Source: Paenibacillus sp. Soil750
GTDB lineage: Bacteria > Bacillota > Bacilli > Paenibacillales > NBRC-103111
DNA: 64,000 nt
Assembly (NCBI RefSeq): GCF_001428045.1
Contig: NZ_LMSD01000044.1
Coordinates: 62,001-126,000, forward strand
Reading direction: 5' to 3'
The notes under the pieces are model-generated. The model searched no databases. It worked only from the letters and a program-made list of their open reading frames with translations, and was not told where the DNA came from. The translations under genes and the position numbers were made by a program. Positions 51,796 to 58,941 of the stretch are shown here, piece by piece; position 1 is the stretch's first letter; each line of letters begins with the position of its first letter.

Positions 51796-52059
51796 TTGAA
51801 TTTTGAATCAAACACGAAAATATCCATCCAGTATTGCAGCTATCAAAATGCTTGGATACTTCGTCTGTATGATGCTTCTGGCCATGGCGCAACTGGCTTA
51901 ATCCATCTGCCGGTTCTTGCGAATGATAGGATTGCGGTACAGGAACAAAACGCCATACTGCTGTTCAAAGCTGAGCCAGTTCCTTTTAACCGATTTAATG
52001 GATTAGAGGTTTCTCTTGGACCATTTCAAATGCGAACCTTTGCAATAAAACATTTCTGA
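51796..52059 (+). pseudogene. C-terminal fragment of a GH38-type glycosyl hydrolase
   Basis: The 87-residue frame has no proper start (TTG without a site) and reads ILRLYDASGHGATGLIHLPV, then LEVSLGPFQMRTFAIKHF at the end. This is the C-terminal beta-sandwich of alpha-mannosidase-type GH38 enzymes, whose consensus ends L-x-P-F-E-I-K-T-F/L. The catalytic domain is missing. It is a gene relic in a stretch with several others. Confidence 0.72.
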
Positions 52060-52103
52060 TGACAGAACGAATACGGGAACTCTTGCTTAATAACTACTTG
52101 AAG

Positions 52104-52136
52104 AGGCAGCCAGTCCGGGTGGATTGGTTGCCTTTT
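52104..52136 (+). terminator. Repeated terminator hairpin, copy 2
   Basis: Near-identical to 38566-38605 (39 of 42 bases by hand count). Here it follows the GH38-like fragment. The rest of the 300-base gap to 52359 has only the 17-bp repeat at 52207. Confidence 0.85.
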
Positions 52137-52206
52137 CTCAAATAACGGGCAGTAGTGCGGATTCAACTTAGAATTAAAATTCTGTAAAATCATGGAACTT
52201 CCTTGA

Positions 52207-52223
52207 ATGTTGAGCGTCTAAAT
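52207..52223 (+). repeat. 17-bp direct repeat ATGTTGAGCGTCTAAAT, copy 1
   Basis: Exact second copy at 53916-53932. The copies bracket the SH3-like protein gene, the stalk-protein relic and the stalk-protein gene. Confidence 0.75.
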
Positions 52224-52359
52224 GATTAGTAGTAATTACGGGAAAATGGTTCATGAATAAATTATTTACATAATAAAGATTTGAGTTGGGTGTTATATTT
52301 CGCCTTCTTTTTAGGGGCGATTTTCTTTTGGTCAAAAATCAAAAACAAGGAGCTTGGAC

Positions 52360-53052
52360 ATGAAAAAAAGAACGATATTTGTAGTCGTTATTGCATTATT
52401 CGCGTGTATGGCGGTAAGGGAAGTATTCGCAACAACAACTATAGAGGTCGAAGATTCATCTGCGTCGATGACAATCACCTTATTTGAAGACACTACTTTA
52501 TTAGGTGAAAACGGGCAGACAATCGGAATCATAGCTCCTCAAACGGTTACAATATTGGACACCAGTCAACGGAGAGTTGGGCATGGAGAAGGATATTTGG
52601 TTCCGATTTACTTGATTTCTACCTGGCTTGGAAATGCATGGATTATGCCAAACAACGCGCTTCTGGGGAATCAAAAGTCATTTGATACGAGCTTGGAAAT
52701 TTTCGGTGTGGAGTCGCTCTATAACGATCCGGGTCTTATCAAGCCTACAGGGATGCAATTGGCGCCGCAAACTGTAAAAGTGAAAGCAAAGTGGGATAAC
52801 CGCTACTTGATTGAGACATTGAACGGAGAAAGATGGATCTCACCGCGTTACACGGCTTTATTCGAGGTAAAAGAGGTCCGGCAGGAAGTCCAGCTAAATA
52901 GTACGACGAAGCTTTTTCGTTCTCCAGATGGTATGGAAACGGGATCCAATTTGAGCCCCCAAAAGGTGACGGTGAATGAAGTCTGGCGAGACTGGTCCCG
53001 AATAGATTCCTGGTTAGGGCCAGTCTGGATTGAGCTTAAGCGTGATGAGTAA
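52360..53052 (+). CDS. Exported protein with three SH3-like repeats
   Basis: A 230-residue protein. Signal peptide: MKKRTIFVVVIALFACMAVR with cleavage near VFA (residue 24). The mature part has three units of about 65 residues with matching ends: TWLGNAWIMPN, LNGERWISPRY and SWLGPVWIELK, each preceded by a strand such as IIAPQTVTILDT, LAPQTVKVKAKW or LSPQKVTVNEVW. This is the pattern of SH3b/GW-like wall-binding repeats. AAGGAG lies seven bases before ATG 52360. It probably binds the cell wall; no enzymatic domain is attached. It is next to stalk-domain proteins. Confidence 0.75.
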   Translation: MKKRTIFVVVIALFACMAVREVFATTTIEVEDSSASMTITLFEDTTLLGENGQTIGIIAPQTVTILDTSQRRVGHGEGYLVPIYLISTWLGNAWIMPNNALLGNQKSFDTSLEIFGVESLYNDPGLIKPTGMQLAPQTVKVKAKWDNRYLIETLNGERWISPRYTALFEVKEVRQEVQLNSTTKLFRSPDGMETGSNLSPQKVTVNEVWRDWSRIDSWLGPVWIELKRDE

Positions 53053-53056
53053 TATT

Positions 53057-53170
53057 ATGACGGAAGCCTATTCAGCGGAGGGCAGTATAGGTTTTGTTCT
53101 CAGTGGAGCTGTCGGTAAAGGTGATTTTACAAAGTATAACTCTGTAAAACTTAGAATGAATCACTTGTAA
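53057..53170 (+). pseudogene. Relic 3' end of a stalk-domain protein gene
   Basis: The 37-codon stretch reads SAEGSIGFVLSGAVGKGDFT then KYNSVKLRMNHL and TAA. It resembles the C-terminus of the intact gene that follows (AGEVGDFSKYEKVDFEVTGY). It lacks a binding site and the N-terminal stalk domain, so it looks like the tail of a lost paralogue. Confidence 0.6.
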
Positions 53171-53231
53171 GAGAGAACCCCGCAGGGCATAACGAGTATT
53201 CTATACCATGATTATTAAGGAGTTGAGATTT

Positions 53232-53834
53232 TTGAAGAAATTTATTCTTGGATTAGTTGTAGGAACGTTTTTATCTCTCTCTACTGCGGTGTTTGCTTCA
53301 GAATCAGTTCAAACATACTTGTTTTCAGCATTTTTCAATATCAATGGTCAAAATGTCCCTTTAGACGACAAGGAGTATGCGGTACTTAATTATCAAGGGC
53401 ACGCTTACGTTCCTGTCCGATTTATAGCTGAAAAGCTAGGGGCTTTTGTTGATTACACAGATCAAGGTACATACAAGGACATTACAATTAATCATTTTCC
53501 TTCAAATGTTCCCATACTTAAAGATGATAAATATGCCAATATTCACTTTGGTTTGCTCGACTTATACTTAGATGGCGGATATACGGGCATTCGAGGATTA
53601 TTAGCTTTAGATCACGACAAGGATTCGATTACTGAACATGAAATTGAGTTTAAATTGCATTTTTATGACGAGAACAATAAGTTGATTGGGATTGCATCAG
53701 GCACGTCAAAACCTAGTAGCTCTGCCCAAAAGATGACCATAAGCACGGGCGAAATTAAGTATGTTTCGGCTGGTGAAGTCGGGGATTTCTCTAAATATGA
53801 AAAAGTGGATTTTGAAGTCACAGGGTACAAATAA
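53232..53834 (+). CDS. Exported stalk-domain (copper amine oxidase N-terminal-like) protein
   Basis: A 200-residue secreted protein. A TTG start at 53232 follows AAGGAG (53218-53223) and gives a compact signal peptide KKFILGLVVGTFLSLSTAVF with ASE cleavage; the ATG at 53208 would put eight extra residues before it. The mature N-terminus FNINGQNVPLDDKEYAVLNY then HAYVPVRFIAEKLGAFVDYT is the stalk/Cu-amine-oxidase-N domain common in Paenibacillus surface proteins. The C-terminal half (about 90-200) is a beta-sandwich-like domain I do not recognise. Confidence 0.83.
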   Translation: MKKFILGLVVGTFLSLSTAVFASESVQTYLFSAFFNINGQNVPLDDKEYAVLNYQGHAYVPVRFIAEKLGAFVDYTDQGTYKDITINHFPSNVPILKDDKYANIHFGLLDLYLDGGYTGIRGLLALDHDKDSITEHEIEFKLHFYDENNKLIGIASGTSKPSSSAQKMTISTGEIKYVSAGEVGDFSKYEKVDFEVTGYK

Positions 53835-53915
53835 TCCTCCGTTCATAAAGTCCTATACATTTAGAATATAATGATGAAGAAATTTTATTGGTATATTTTT
53901 GGAAAACAGGTCCAG

Positions 53916-53932
53916 ATGTTGAGCGTCTAAAT
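53916..53932 (+). repeat. 17-bp direct repeat ATGTTGAGCGTCTAAAT, copy 2
   Basis: Partner of 52207-52223. A hairpin (GAGTAGCCTCA / TGAGGCTACTC, 53940-53971) follows within ten bases. Confidence 0.75.
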
Positions 53933-53996
53933 ACGGACAGAGTAGCCTCATCACGATCATTGAGGCTACTCCGTCTGCGAACTTGCTTCGGCTTGA

Positions 53997-54122
53997 AGAC
54001 GAGAACGAGTTATCGATCACCGTAATATTGGAACCAGCCATTTTCCGAAAAATGCCTTCGAGCTCTATAGGAGAGCGGATAAACGCATGTATCGGATGAA
54101 GAAAGATGCTATCCCGAATACG
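53997..54122 (+). pseudogene. C-terminal remnant of a GGDEF (diguanylate cyclase) domain
   Basis: The stretch decodes as NIGTSHFPKNAFELYRRADK followed by RMYRMKKDA. The L-x-R-R-A-D-K-x-x-Y-x-x-K-K pattern is the last helix of GGDEF domains, and FPKNAFEL fits the turn before it. A stop precedes the stretch and no GGDEF signature is nearby. It is only a relic. Confidence 0.55.
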
Positions 54123-54128
54123 AAAAAA

Positions 54129-54157
54129 AGAAGTCGACCATCTCGTGGTCGACTTCT
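54129..54157 (-). terminator. Rho-independent terminator of the tetR-map pair
   Basis: A 12-bp perfect stem AGAAGTCGACCA / TGGTCGACTTCT; on the minus strand a run of seven T follows it, eight bases after the map stop codon. Confidence 0.9.
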
Positions 54158-54164
54158 AATTATT

Positions 54165-54911
54165 TTATTGCGCGGTCAGGATTTGTGGACCTTCAGCCGT
54201 GATAGCGATCGTATGCTCGTATTGGGCGGCGAGCTTGCGGTCCAGCGTCCGCGCGGTCCAACCGTCCGGATCGATTGACATGTAGTAGGTGCCTTCGGTG
54301 ATCATTGGCTCAATCGTGAACACCATGCCTTCCTTGATGCGGTAGCCTTTGCCGGGCTTGCCGACATGCATATAGTTCGGCGCCTCGTGCAGGTCCCGGC
54401 CGATGCCATGCGCGAGAAGGTCACGCACGACGCCGAATCCGTTCGATTCGGCATGTCGTTGGATGGCGCTTGTCACGTCCCCGAGCCGATTGCCGGGCTG
54501 CGCTTGCGCGATACCGAGGTCAAGGCATTCCTTCGTGACACGCATCAGCTTCTCGGCTGTCGGCGAGATCTTCCCGACCGCATAGCTCCAGGCTGAATCG
54601 CCGAGCCAGCCGTCGAGCTCCGCGACCGTATCGATCGTCACGATATCACCCTCCTCAAGTGGCTTATCGCTAGGAAAGCCATGTGCAATCACGTCGTTGA
54701 CGGAGGCACAGGTCGCATATTGATAACCCTTGTAGCCCTTCGTGTAGGGCTTGGCGCCGTGCTTCAGGATAATTTCCTCGAAGATGCGCTCAATATCGTT
54801 CGTCGTGATTCCCGGTTTGATGAGCGGGGCAATCGTGCGATGGCATTCAGCCACCACTTGGCATGCCTTGCGAATAGCCTCGATTTCATGCTTGCTTTTT
54901 AAGATCACCAT
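54165..54911 (-). CDS. map: Methionine aminopeptidase, type I
   Basis: A 248-residue metallopeptidase that removes the N-terminal methionine from nascent proteins. The five metal ligands are Asp94 (TIDTVAELD), Asp105 (GWLGDSAW), His168 (LAHGIG), Glu201 (FTIEPM) and Glu232 (QYEHTI); His175 in DLHEAP is the second-shell residue. ATG 54911 gives the family start (MVILKSKHEIEAIRKACQVV) with AAGGAG about 12 bases upstream. It starts eight bases after the stop of a tetR gene, so the two form one unit, unlike the housekeeping map gene, which usually sits with secY and adk. GC is high (58% in one counted line). Possibly an extra, regulated copy. Confidence 0.93.
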   Translation of the reverse strand: MVILKSKHEIEAIRKACQVVAECHRTIAPLIKPGITTNDIERIFEEIILKHGAKPYTKGYKGYQYATCASVNDVIAHGFPSDKPLEEGDIVTIDTVAELDGWLGDSAWSYAVGKISPTAEKLMRVTKECLDLGIAQAQPGNRLGDVTSAIQRHAESNGFGVVRDLLAHGIGRDLHEAPNYMHVGKPGKGYRIKEGMVFTIEPMITEGTYYMSIDPDGWTARTLDRKLAAQYEHTIAITAEGPQILTAQ

Positions 54912-54918
54912 GTTCGTA

Positions 54919-55503
54919 TCAGGACTCCTTCGTAATAGCTTGCATCGCGAGCTTGGCGATTCGATCGACATCCAGCTCGGAAGCGCCTGCATAGTAGTGC
55001 AGTCCGCAGCAGCCAACCAGTACGGAAAGCATCAGGTCGACGCTGTCGTCTTCGCGCTGGGCAATTGCTTGGAGCGGAACGTACAGCTGTTCCATGAATC
55101 GTCTCTTGGTGGAGTGCCGATCCCTCTCAGGCAAGCCTGCATAATGTTCCGCCGCCATTTTGTAGACGAGATATGCGCGGGCGTCCGACTGCCACAGCCG
55201 GAGCAGCGCCTTGCAATATGTCAACATCTGCGTCTCATCCTGGCCGCCTCCCTGGATGTTAGCCCATTCTGCCAGAGCTTGCTCGCATCGCTCGAAGCCG
55301 CTGGCCAGCACATCTTCTATCAATAAATGTCGGTTGGGGTAATAATGGTATACCGTGCCGTAACCGATCTTGGCCTCGCGAGCGACGTCGCGAATATCAA
55401 AGCTGCCGCCAGTGCGGAAGTAGGTGCGAGCGGTAGCGTCAAGGATCTGTTCACTGCGCTGCATGCGGATGAGCTCATTTTGTTCTTTGGTACGGGGGCA
55501 CAT
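54919..55503 (-). CDS. TetR/AcrR family transcriptional regulator
   Basis: A 194-residue regulator. Helix-turn-helix: SFDIRDVAREAKIGYGTVYH then YYPNRHLLIEDVLASGFE; the C-terminal part (MLSVLVGCCGLHYYAGASEL) is a TetR ligand domain. AAGGAGG is 12 bases before ATG 55503. It is followed by map with eight bases between. Codons are G/C-rich compared with neighbouring genes, so the pair may have been acquired together. Confidence 0.9.
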   Translation of the reverse strand: MCPRTKEQNELIRMQRSEQILDATARTYFRTGGSFDIRDVAREAKIGYGTVYHYYPNRHLLIEDVLASGFERCEQALAEWANIQGGGQDETQMLTYCKALLRLWQSDARAYLVYKMAAEHYAGLPERDRHSTKRRFMEQLYVPLQAIAQREDDSVDLMLSVLVGCCGLHYYAGASELDVDRIAKLAMQAITKES

Positions 55504-55666
55504 GGACGCGTAAACCTCCTTGTATAGACCTGCAAATTTGTCAATATAAAAATAATAACGAATGGGGCGGGGAAATGCAAATGATCTGTTAGAGAAATAA
55601 AGTTATTTAATTGAAATAAAGTACTTTAGCAATAATTCATATTCGTGGCCGCCCGAGCATTTGCGC

Positions 55667-55831
55667 ATGGAACCAGTAGTAAATATCTATGAGTCTGATA
55701 TCAAAATTCCCGATGAGCAACTAAAATTTATTGGAACTATTGGGGTCGAAGATGAAATCCAACATGATAAATTTGGAAGAGGTAAAATTCTTGGAATTAC
55801 TGGCGGAGGAGCGATACAGTATAAATATTAA
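55667..55831 (+). CDS. Possible 54-residue protein or gene fragment
   Basis: ATG 55667 to TAA 55829-55831 encodes MEPVVNIYESDIKIPDEQLK then FIGTIGVEDEIQHDKFGRGK and ILGITGGGAIQYKY. There is no good ribosome binding site. The H-x-K-F-G-x-G-K-I pattern resembles short SH3-like tails of several proteins but does not name a family. Probably the tail of a lost gene. Confidence 0.35.
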   Translation: MEPVVNIYESDIKIPDEQLKFIGTIGVEDEIQHDKFGRGKILGITGGGAIQYKY

Positions 55832-56027
55832 AATTCATGGATGGAATAGGTACTAAAAGAGTACTAGCTTGTTTTGCACCAATGAGACCTGTTAAACAGG
55901 ATTAACTTGTTGAGCTAACTAGAAACGAGAGTTGAGTAAATTGTTACATGATTGAAATCTTATATTCATCTTACATTAATCATTTGGGATTATAATAAAA
56001 CTCAACCCCCCTTTAAAATATAAACTT

Positions 56028-56059
56028 AGACCCTCAGCCCGTTGCTGGGGGTCTCTTTT
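56028..56059 (+). terminator. Repeated terminator hairpin, second type, copy 2
   Basis: Stem AGACCCTCAGC / GCTGGGGGTCT with a CCGTT loop and five T. Bases 56035-56061 match 47691-47717 at 25 of 27 positions. Confidence 0.82.
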
Positions 56060-56371
56060 TGCTACTTAAACTTTAAGGGAGGGTAATTTAAGTCTCCGAC
56101 TGATCTGCAAGACTTTGGGTATTACTACCATAATGCTGAGAGAACGGAGAGATTCGAGTGGTAAATCTATTCTTGAAACAATCCCATCATTACGAGAAGC
56201 GTTAACATATTCCTAAAAAATGGTGATGTTGCAAGAGATACTTCAGAGAGTCCTACAATCGTTCGTGGTGAAGGAAGTATATGTGAGATTAGGGGAATAG
56301 ACCAGAAGAAAAAGATAGTGGTGGAGTTATAGAAGGATGAATACCTTATTTGCAATTATTTACAAAAATTA

Positions 56372-56452
56372 GCTAACGAGAAACTATAGCGCAGGAGCTG
56401 CATTGAAAGAGCGCTCTTTTTTGATTCATTAAGGTAACGAGTAGAAGTATTC
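56372..56452 (+). repeat. Dispersed intergenic hairpin element, copy C
   Basis: Starts GCTAACGAGAAACTATAG, contains the palindrome AAAGAGCGCTCTTT (56406-56419, with T tail) and ends GTAACGAGTAGAAGTATTCA. It is the shortest and most divergent of the three copies. Confidence 0.5.
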
Positions 56453-56478
56453 ATTTTACCTCTTAAACCGCAGTTGAA

Positions 56479-56967
56479 TCATGAATCTGTCTCGAGTTGA
56501 AGTGTTTGCATTCGTGTTTTGGCAACTCCTAGTGCCAAGTTCCCCCACAGAGTCTGCTCCACAAACTGAGATTGCTCATTTGTACACTGGACAATTAATA
56601 TAACTTCACCTTTTTTCGTCTTCGCAGTTCTGATCTTTTTTCGTTTAATTAAATTCTTTGTAAAATCGTATAAAAAACCAATCGTAAAACCGCTAGCTGC
56701 TCCAATTAGCCCCCAGAATACGGGACCCCAGTAGAGAACAAATCCTCTAGATACCCCAATCGTCCCGCCCATCATGGCAAGTATAAGTCCAATATCGACT
56801 AACGAGGTTCCGTCTGTACCGTGCATTGTATCAATCAGTTTCATATCGATTGAACGATTATCAAGTGGAACAGCGTAGATATTGACGACCTCATTTTCTT
56901 TAAGTTTACTTATAGCAAGCTCTACATAGTGTGAATGCTGAAATGTAGAGAAGAATTGTATGCCCAT
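56479..56967 (-). CDS. Small membrane protein of unknown function
   Basis: A 162-residue protein. The N-terminal 50 residues are soluble (QHSHYVELAISKLKENEVVN, resembling an alpha-beta sandwich start), followed by two close hydrophobic segments (IGLILAMMGGTIGVSRGFVL and VFWGLIGAASGFTIGFLYDF), a basic stretch (KNLIKRKKIR) and a cytoplasmic tail with a strand EVILIVQCTN. The glycine-rich membrane hairpin resembles that of general-stress-type membrane proteins, but I cannot name the family. Its ATG overlaps the last base of the upstream membrane-protein gene, so the two are coupled. Confidence 0.72.
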   Translation of the reverse strand: MGIQFFSTFQHSHYVELAISKLKENEVVNIYAVPLDNRSIDMKLIDTMHGTDGTSLVDIGLILAMMGGTIGVSRGFVLYWGPVFWGLIGAASGFTIGFLYDFTKNLIKRKKIRTAKTKKGEVILIVQCTNEQSQFVEQTLWGNLALGVAKTRMQTLQLETDS

Positions 56968-57752
56968 TAGATTTTTTCTCCTTTCTGTAAAACAAAGTTC
57001 GGCGATTGATATTCTCTTTTCAAGAAATCGGCTTGTTCACAATCAAACAGTTTGTTTAGCTCTACGGCATTTGAGTAGGAATCATACAAACCAAAGAAAT
57101 AAATCGATGGGAAGTAAAGGAACCACTGAGCTCCCATAATTTCTCTTGATTTAGGAAAGTTCCCTAGAAAAAAATAATGAAATCCTTCAATCATGTTGGA
57201 ATGAATAACAATAAACATGGTCATTAAAAGTGTTAAAGAAGCTCCTAAGATCCGATGAATATACAGTTGCCCGAGACTTGGGATTGTCATCGACCAAACC
57301 AATGCAAGCCATGGCTTTTTCTTGTCCAAATAGTTCATCTCGAAAGGGCTCACCGAGAAGCTTGGATATCTGGCATTTTCCCTTTTCGCCAGCAGGTGGA
57401 GCTTATTTCCATCGACAGTAGTTCGGTAGCTATCCCAAATTGCAAACAAATAAACGGGAATATAGAGGTATATGTACTTTTCGTTTAATACAGCCTTTGC
57501 TTGGGCAAAATCGCCGTTAAACGAGTGCATCATGGCTGTATTAAGTTGGGTTAATTGGTTGATATAAAATTCCCAAAAAAACAATGCAAAGCCAGTGATG
57601 AATTTGTGTACTAAGAGGTGACCGAATCCAGGGAACGCAACTGACCATAGAGCAATTATCAGAGGATTTCGTTGATGAAGTTGAATTGTTCCGAACGAAG
57701 TAACATTGGCTAGATAATAACGATTTCTATATTTGTTACGGAAGTTATTCAT
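56967..57752 (-). CDS. Membrane protein with an internal tandem duplication
   Basis: A 261-residue membrane protein made of two similar halves. First half: NPLIIALWSVAFPGFGHLLV (from about residue 29) to YLFAIWDSYRTTVDGNKL; second half: KPWLALVWSMTIPSLGQLYI to YFFGLYDSYSNAVELNKL. Each half has a W-S-x-x-x-P-x-x-G-x-L-x-x-H motif at the start of a membrane segment, two to three hydrophobic stretches and a D-S-Y end. I know of no named family for this. It overlaps the next gene by one base. It may form a small membrane complex with it. Confidence 0.72.
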   Translation of the reverse strand: MNNFRNKYRNRYYLANVTSFGTIQLHQRNPLIIALWSVAFPGFGHLLVHKFITGFALFFWEFYINQLTQLNTAMMHSFNGDFAQAKAVLNEKYIYLYIPVYLFAIWDSYRTTVDGNKLHLLAKRENARYPSFSVSPFEMNYLDKKKPWLALVWSMTIPSLGQLYIHRILGASLTLLMTMFIVIHSNMIEGFHYFFLGNFPKSREIMGAQWFLYFPSIYFFGLYDSYSNAVELNKLFDCEQADFLKREYQSPNFVLQKGEKI

Positions 57753-57933
57753 TAATAGATCCTCTCCACTGGAATAGTTTGCAGGTATTATTTGTTAAAT
57801 TGTTACAGTTTATTCGTGATCTGTATTTGTTAGTGAAGAGATATTATAGTTGAATACCGGACTAAGGAACTCCTAATGGAATACTACCCTCTATTTCTGA
57901 ACTCGATGAGGGTAATTAAAGATAAACTAATTT

Positions 57934-58812
57934 TTAGGGAGAATGAGGTAATTTTGAGAAATAATCTATCGTGAATTGACGAAATGCTTGGGCTGCAATG
58001 GAAAGATAGCTATCCTTCATCCAGTGCAGCTCGATTATACGCGTGCATTCAGGATGTTTAACATGAAGCAAAACAACGGAGGAGTCAGTAGCGCCTTTCC
58101 AAGTGATGGCAGGAACGAACGCTATTCCTTGACCTGCCCGAATCAATCCGCGCACCGTTGCAGGATCGTCGCTTTCAAATATAATGCGTGGCTTGAATCC
58201 GGCTAGTGCACACAAGGCATCCGTTGTCTCACGCAAACTGCTTCCTTGTTTCAAAGTGATAAATCCATCTTCCGCAAAACTGGAGAGATGGACACTTTTT
58301 TGGGAAGCAAGAGGATGTGTCTCAGGTACAGCGAGAAAAATTTCTTCCTTAAGCAGCGCTTTTTTTTCAGTTCCGGATGGTCCAACTAGTGATGAAGTGA
58401 TACAAAAATCGAATTTCGTTTGCGTAGGATTTCTGGCATGCTGCAAGAGATGAAAAGTCACCTCTGGATGGCGGTCACGAAACTCTTTCAACAAATCAGG
58501 CATCAATTGGGAGGCTACGTCAAAACTTATGTTGAGTGTCCCATCCATTCGTCCGCTGACATCCTCCAGTTCTTTTCGTCCATCCTCTAAAGCTCCCAGA
58601 GCAATTTCCACGTATTTCAAAAAAACAGCCCCATGGTGGTTTAACTTGATGTGTTTTCCTTCCCGGTTAAACAGCTTTACACCTAAGTCTTTTTCCAAGG
58701 TAACGATCATTTTACTTAGAGCCGGTTGTGAAATATGCAGTTCAGCCGCTGATCTGGTGATATTCTCTGTTCGCGCTGTATGTCTAAAATATTTTAGTTG
58801 AGATAACTCCAT
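57934..58812 (-). CDS. LysR family regulator, likely of the malonate decarboxylase operon
   Basis: A 292-residue LysR regulator. The winged helix-turn-helix is MELSQLKYFRHTARTENITR then SAAELHISQPALSKMIVTLE (residues 1-40), followed by KLFNREGKHIKLNHHGAVFL and a complete effector domain (GTLNISFDVASQLMPDLLKE, VRGLIRAGQGIAFVPAITWK). ATG 58812 is the family start; an AGGAGG lies only three bases before it, so the in-frame ATG 58833 cannot be fully excluded. It is divergent from the esterase-mdc genes with an 18-bp palindrome between, the normal arrangement for LysR activators such as MdcR. Confidence 0.9.
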   Translation of the reverse strand: MELSQLKYFRHTARTENITRSAAELHISQPALSKMIVTLEKDLGVKLFNREGKHIKLNHHGAVFLKYVEIALGALEDGRKELEDVSGRMDGTLNISFDVASQLMPDLLKEFRDRHPEVTFHLLQHARNPTQTKFDFCITSSLVGPSGTEKKALLKEEIFLAVPETHPLASQKSVHLSSFAEDGFITLKQGSSLRETTDALCALAGFKPRIIFESDDPATVRGLIRAGQGIAFVPAITWKGATDSSVVLLHVKHPECTRIIELHWMKDSYLSIAAQAFRQFTIDYFSKLPHSP

Positions 58813-58846
58813 AGTCCTCCTGTATATATGCATTTAGTTATATAAG

Positions 58847-58864
58847 ATATATAAATTTATATAT
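58847..58864. promoter_or_regulatory. Perfect 18-bp palindrome in the LysR-esterase intergenic region
   Basis: ATATATAAATTTATATAT is self-complementary and contains T-N11-A spacings typical of LysR sites. It sits 35 bases from the LysR start and 78 bases from the TTG of the esterase. Its pure A/T content lowers specificity. Confidence 0.5.
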
Positions 58865-58941
58865 TTTACACTATATATGATTCGGTAATAAAATGAAATA
58901 GAATGACGTATAAGTCTTCGTTGAAGAAGGGACGGATCCAA

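Larger units (their letters stand above)
55504..56478. other. Gene-poor region with decayed sequence
   Basis: Nearly 1 kb without an intact gene. It holds a 54-codon open frame (55667-55831), a terminator hairpin of the second repeated type (56028), a degenerate stretch near 56210-56335 that decodes NGDVARDTSESPTIVRGEGS and ICEIRGIDQKKKIVVEL before a stop, and the dispersed element copy C (56372). I do not recognise the decayed coding parts. Confidence 0.55.

Noticed and set aside
56210..56335. Degenerate coding stretch as a NusG/LoaP-type antiterminator tail
   Set aside because: Only a vague resemblance in a short GEG...IDQKKKIVVEL string; not enough to name a family.
44537..56452. Dispersed elements as integron attC sites
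   Set aside because: The R/L box spacing and bulged hairpin of attC are not seen, and there is no integrase in the window.
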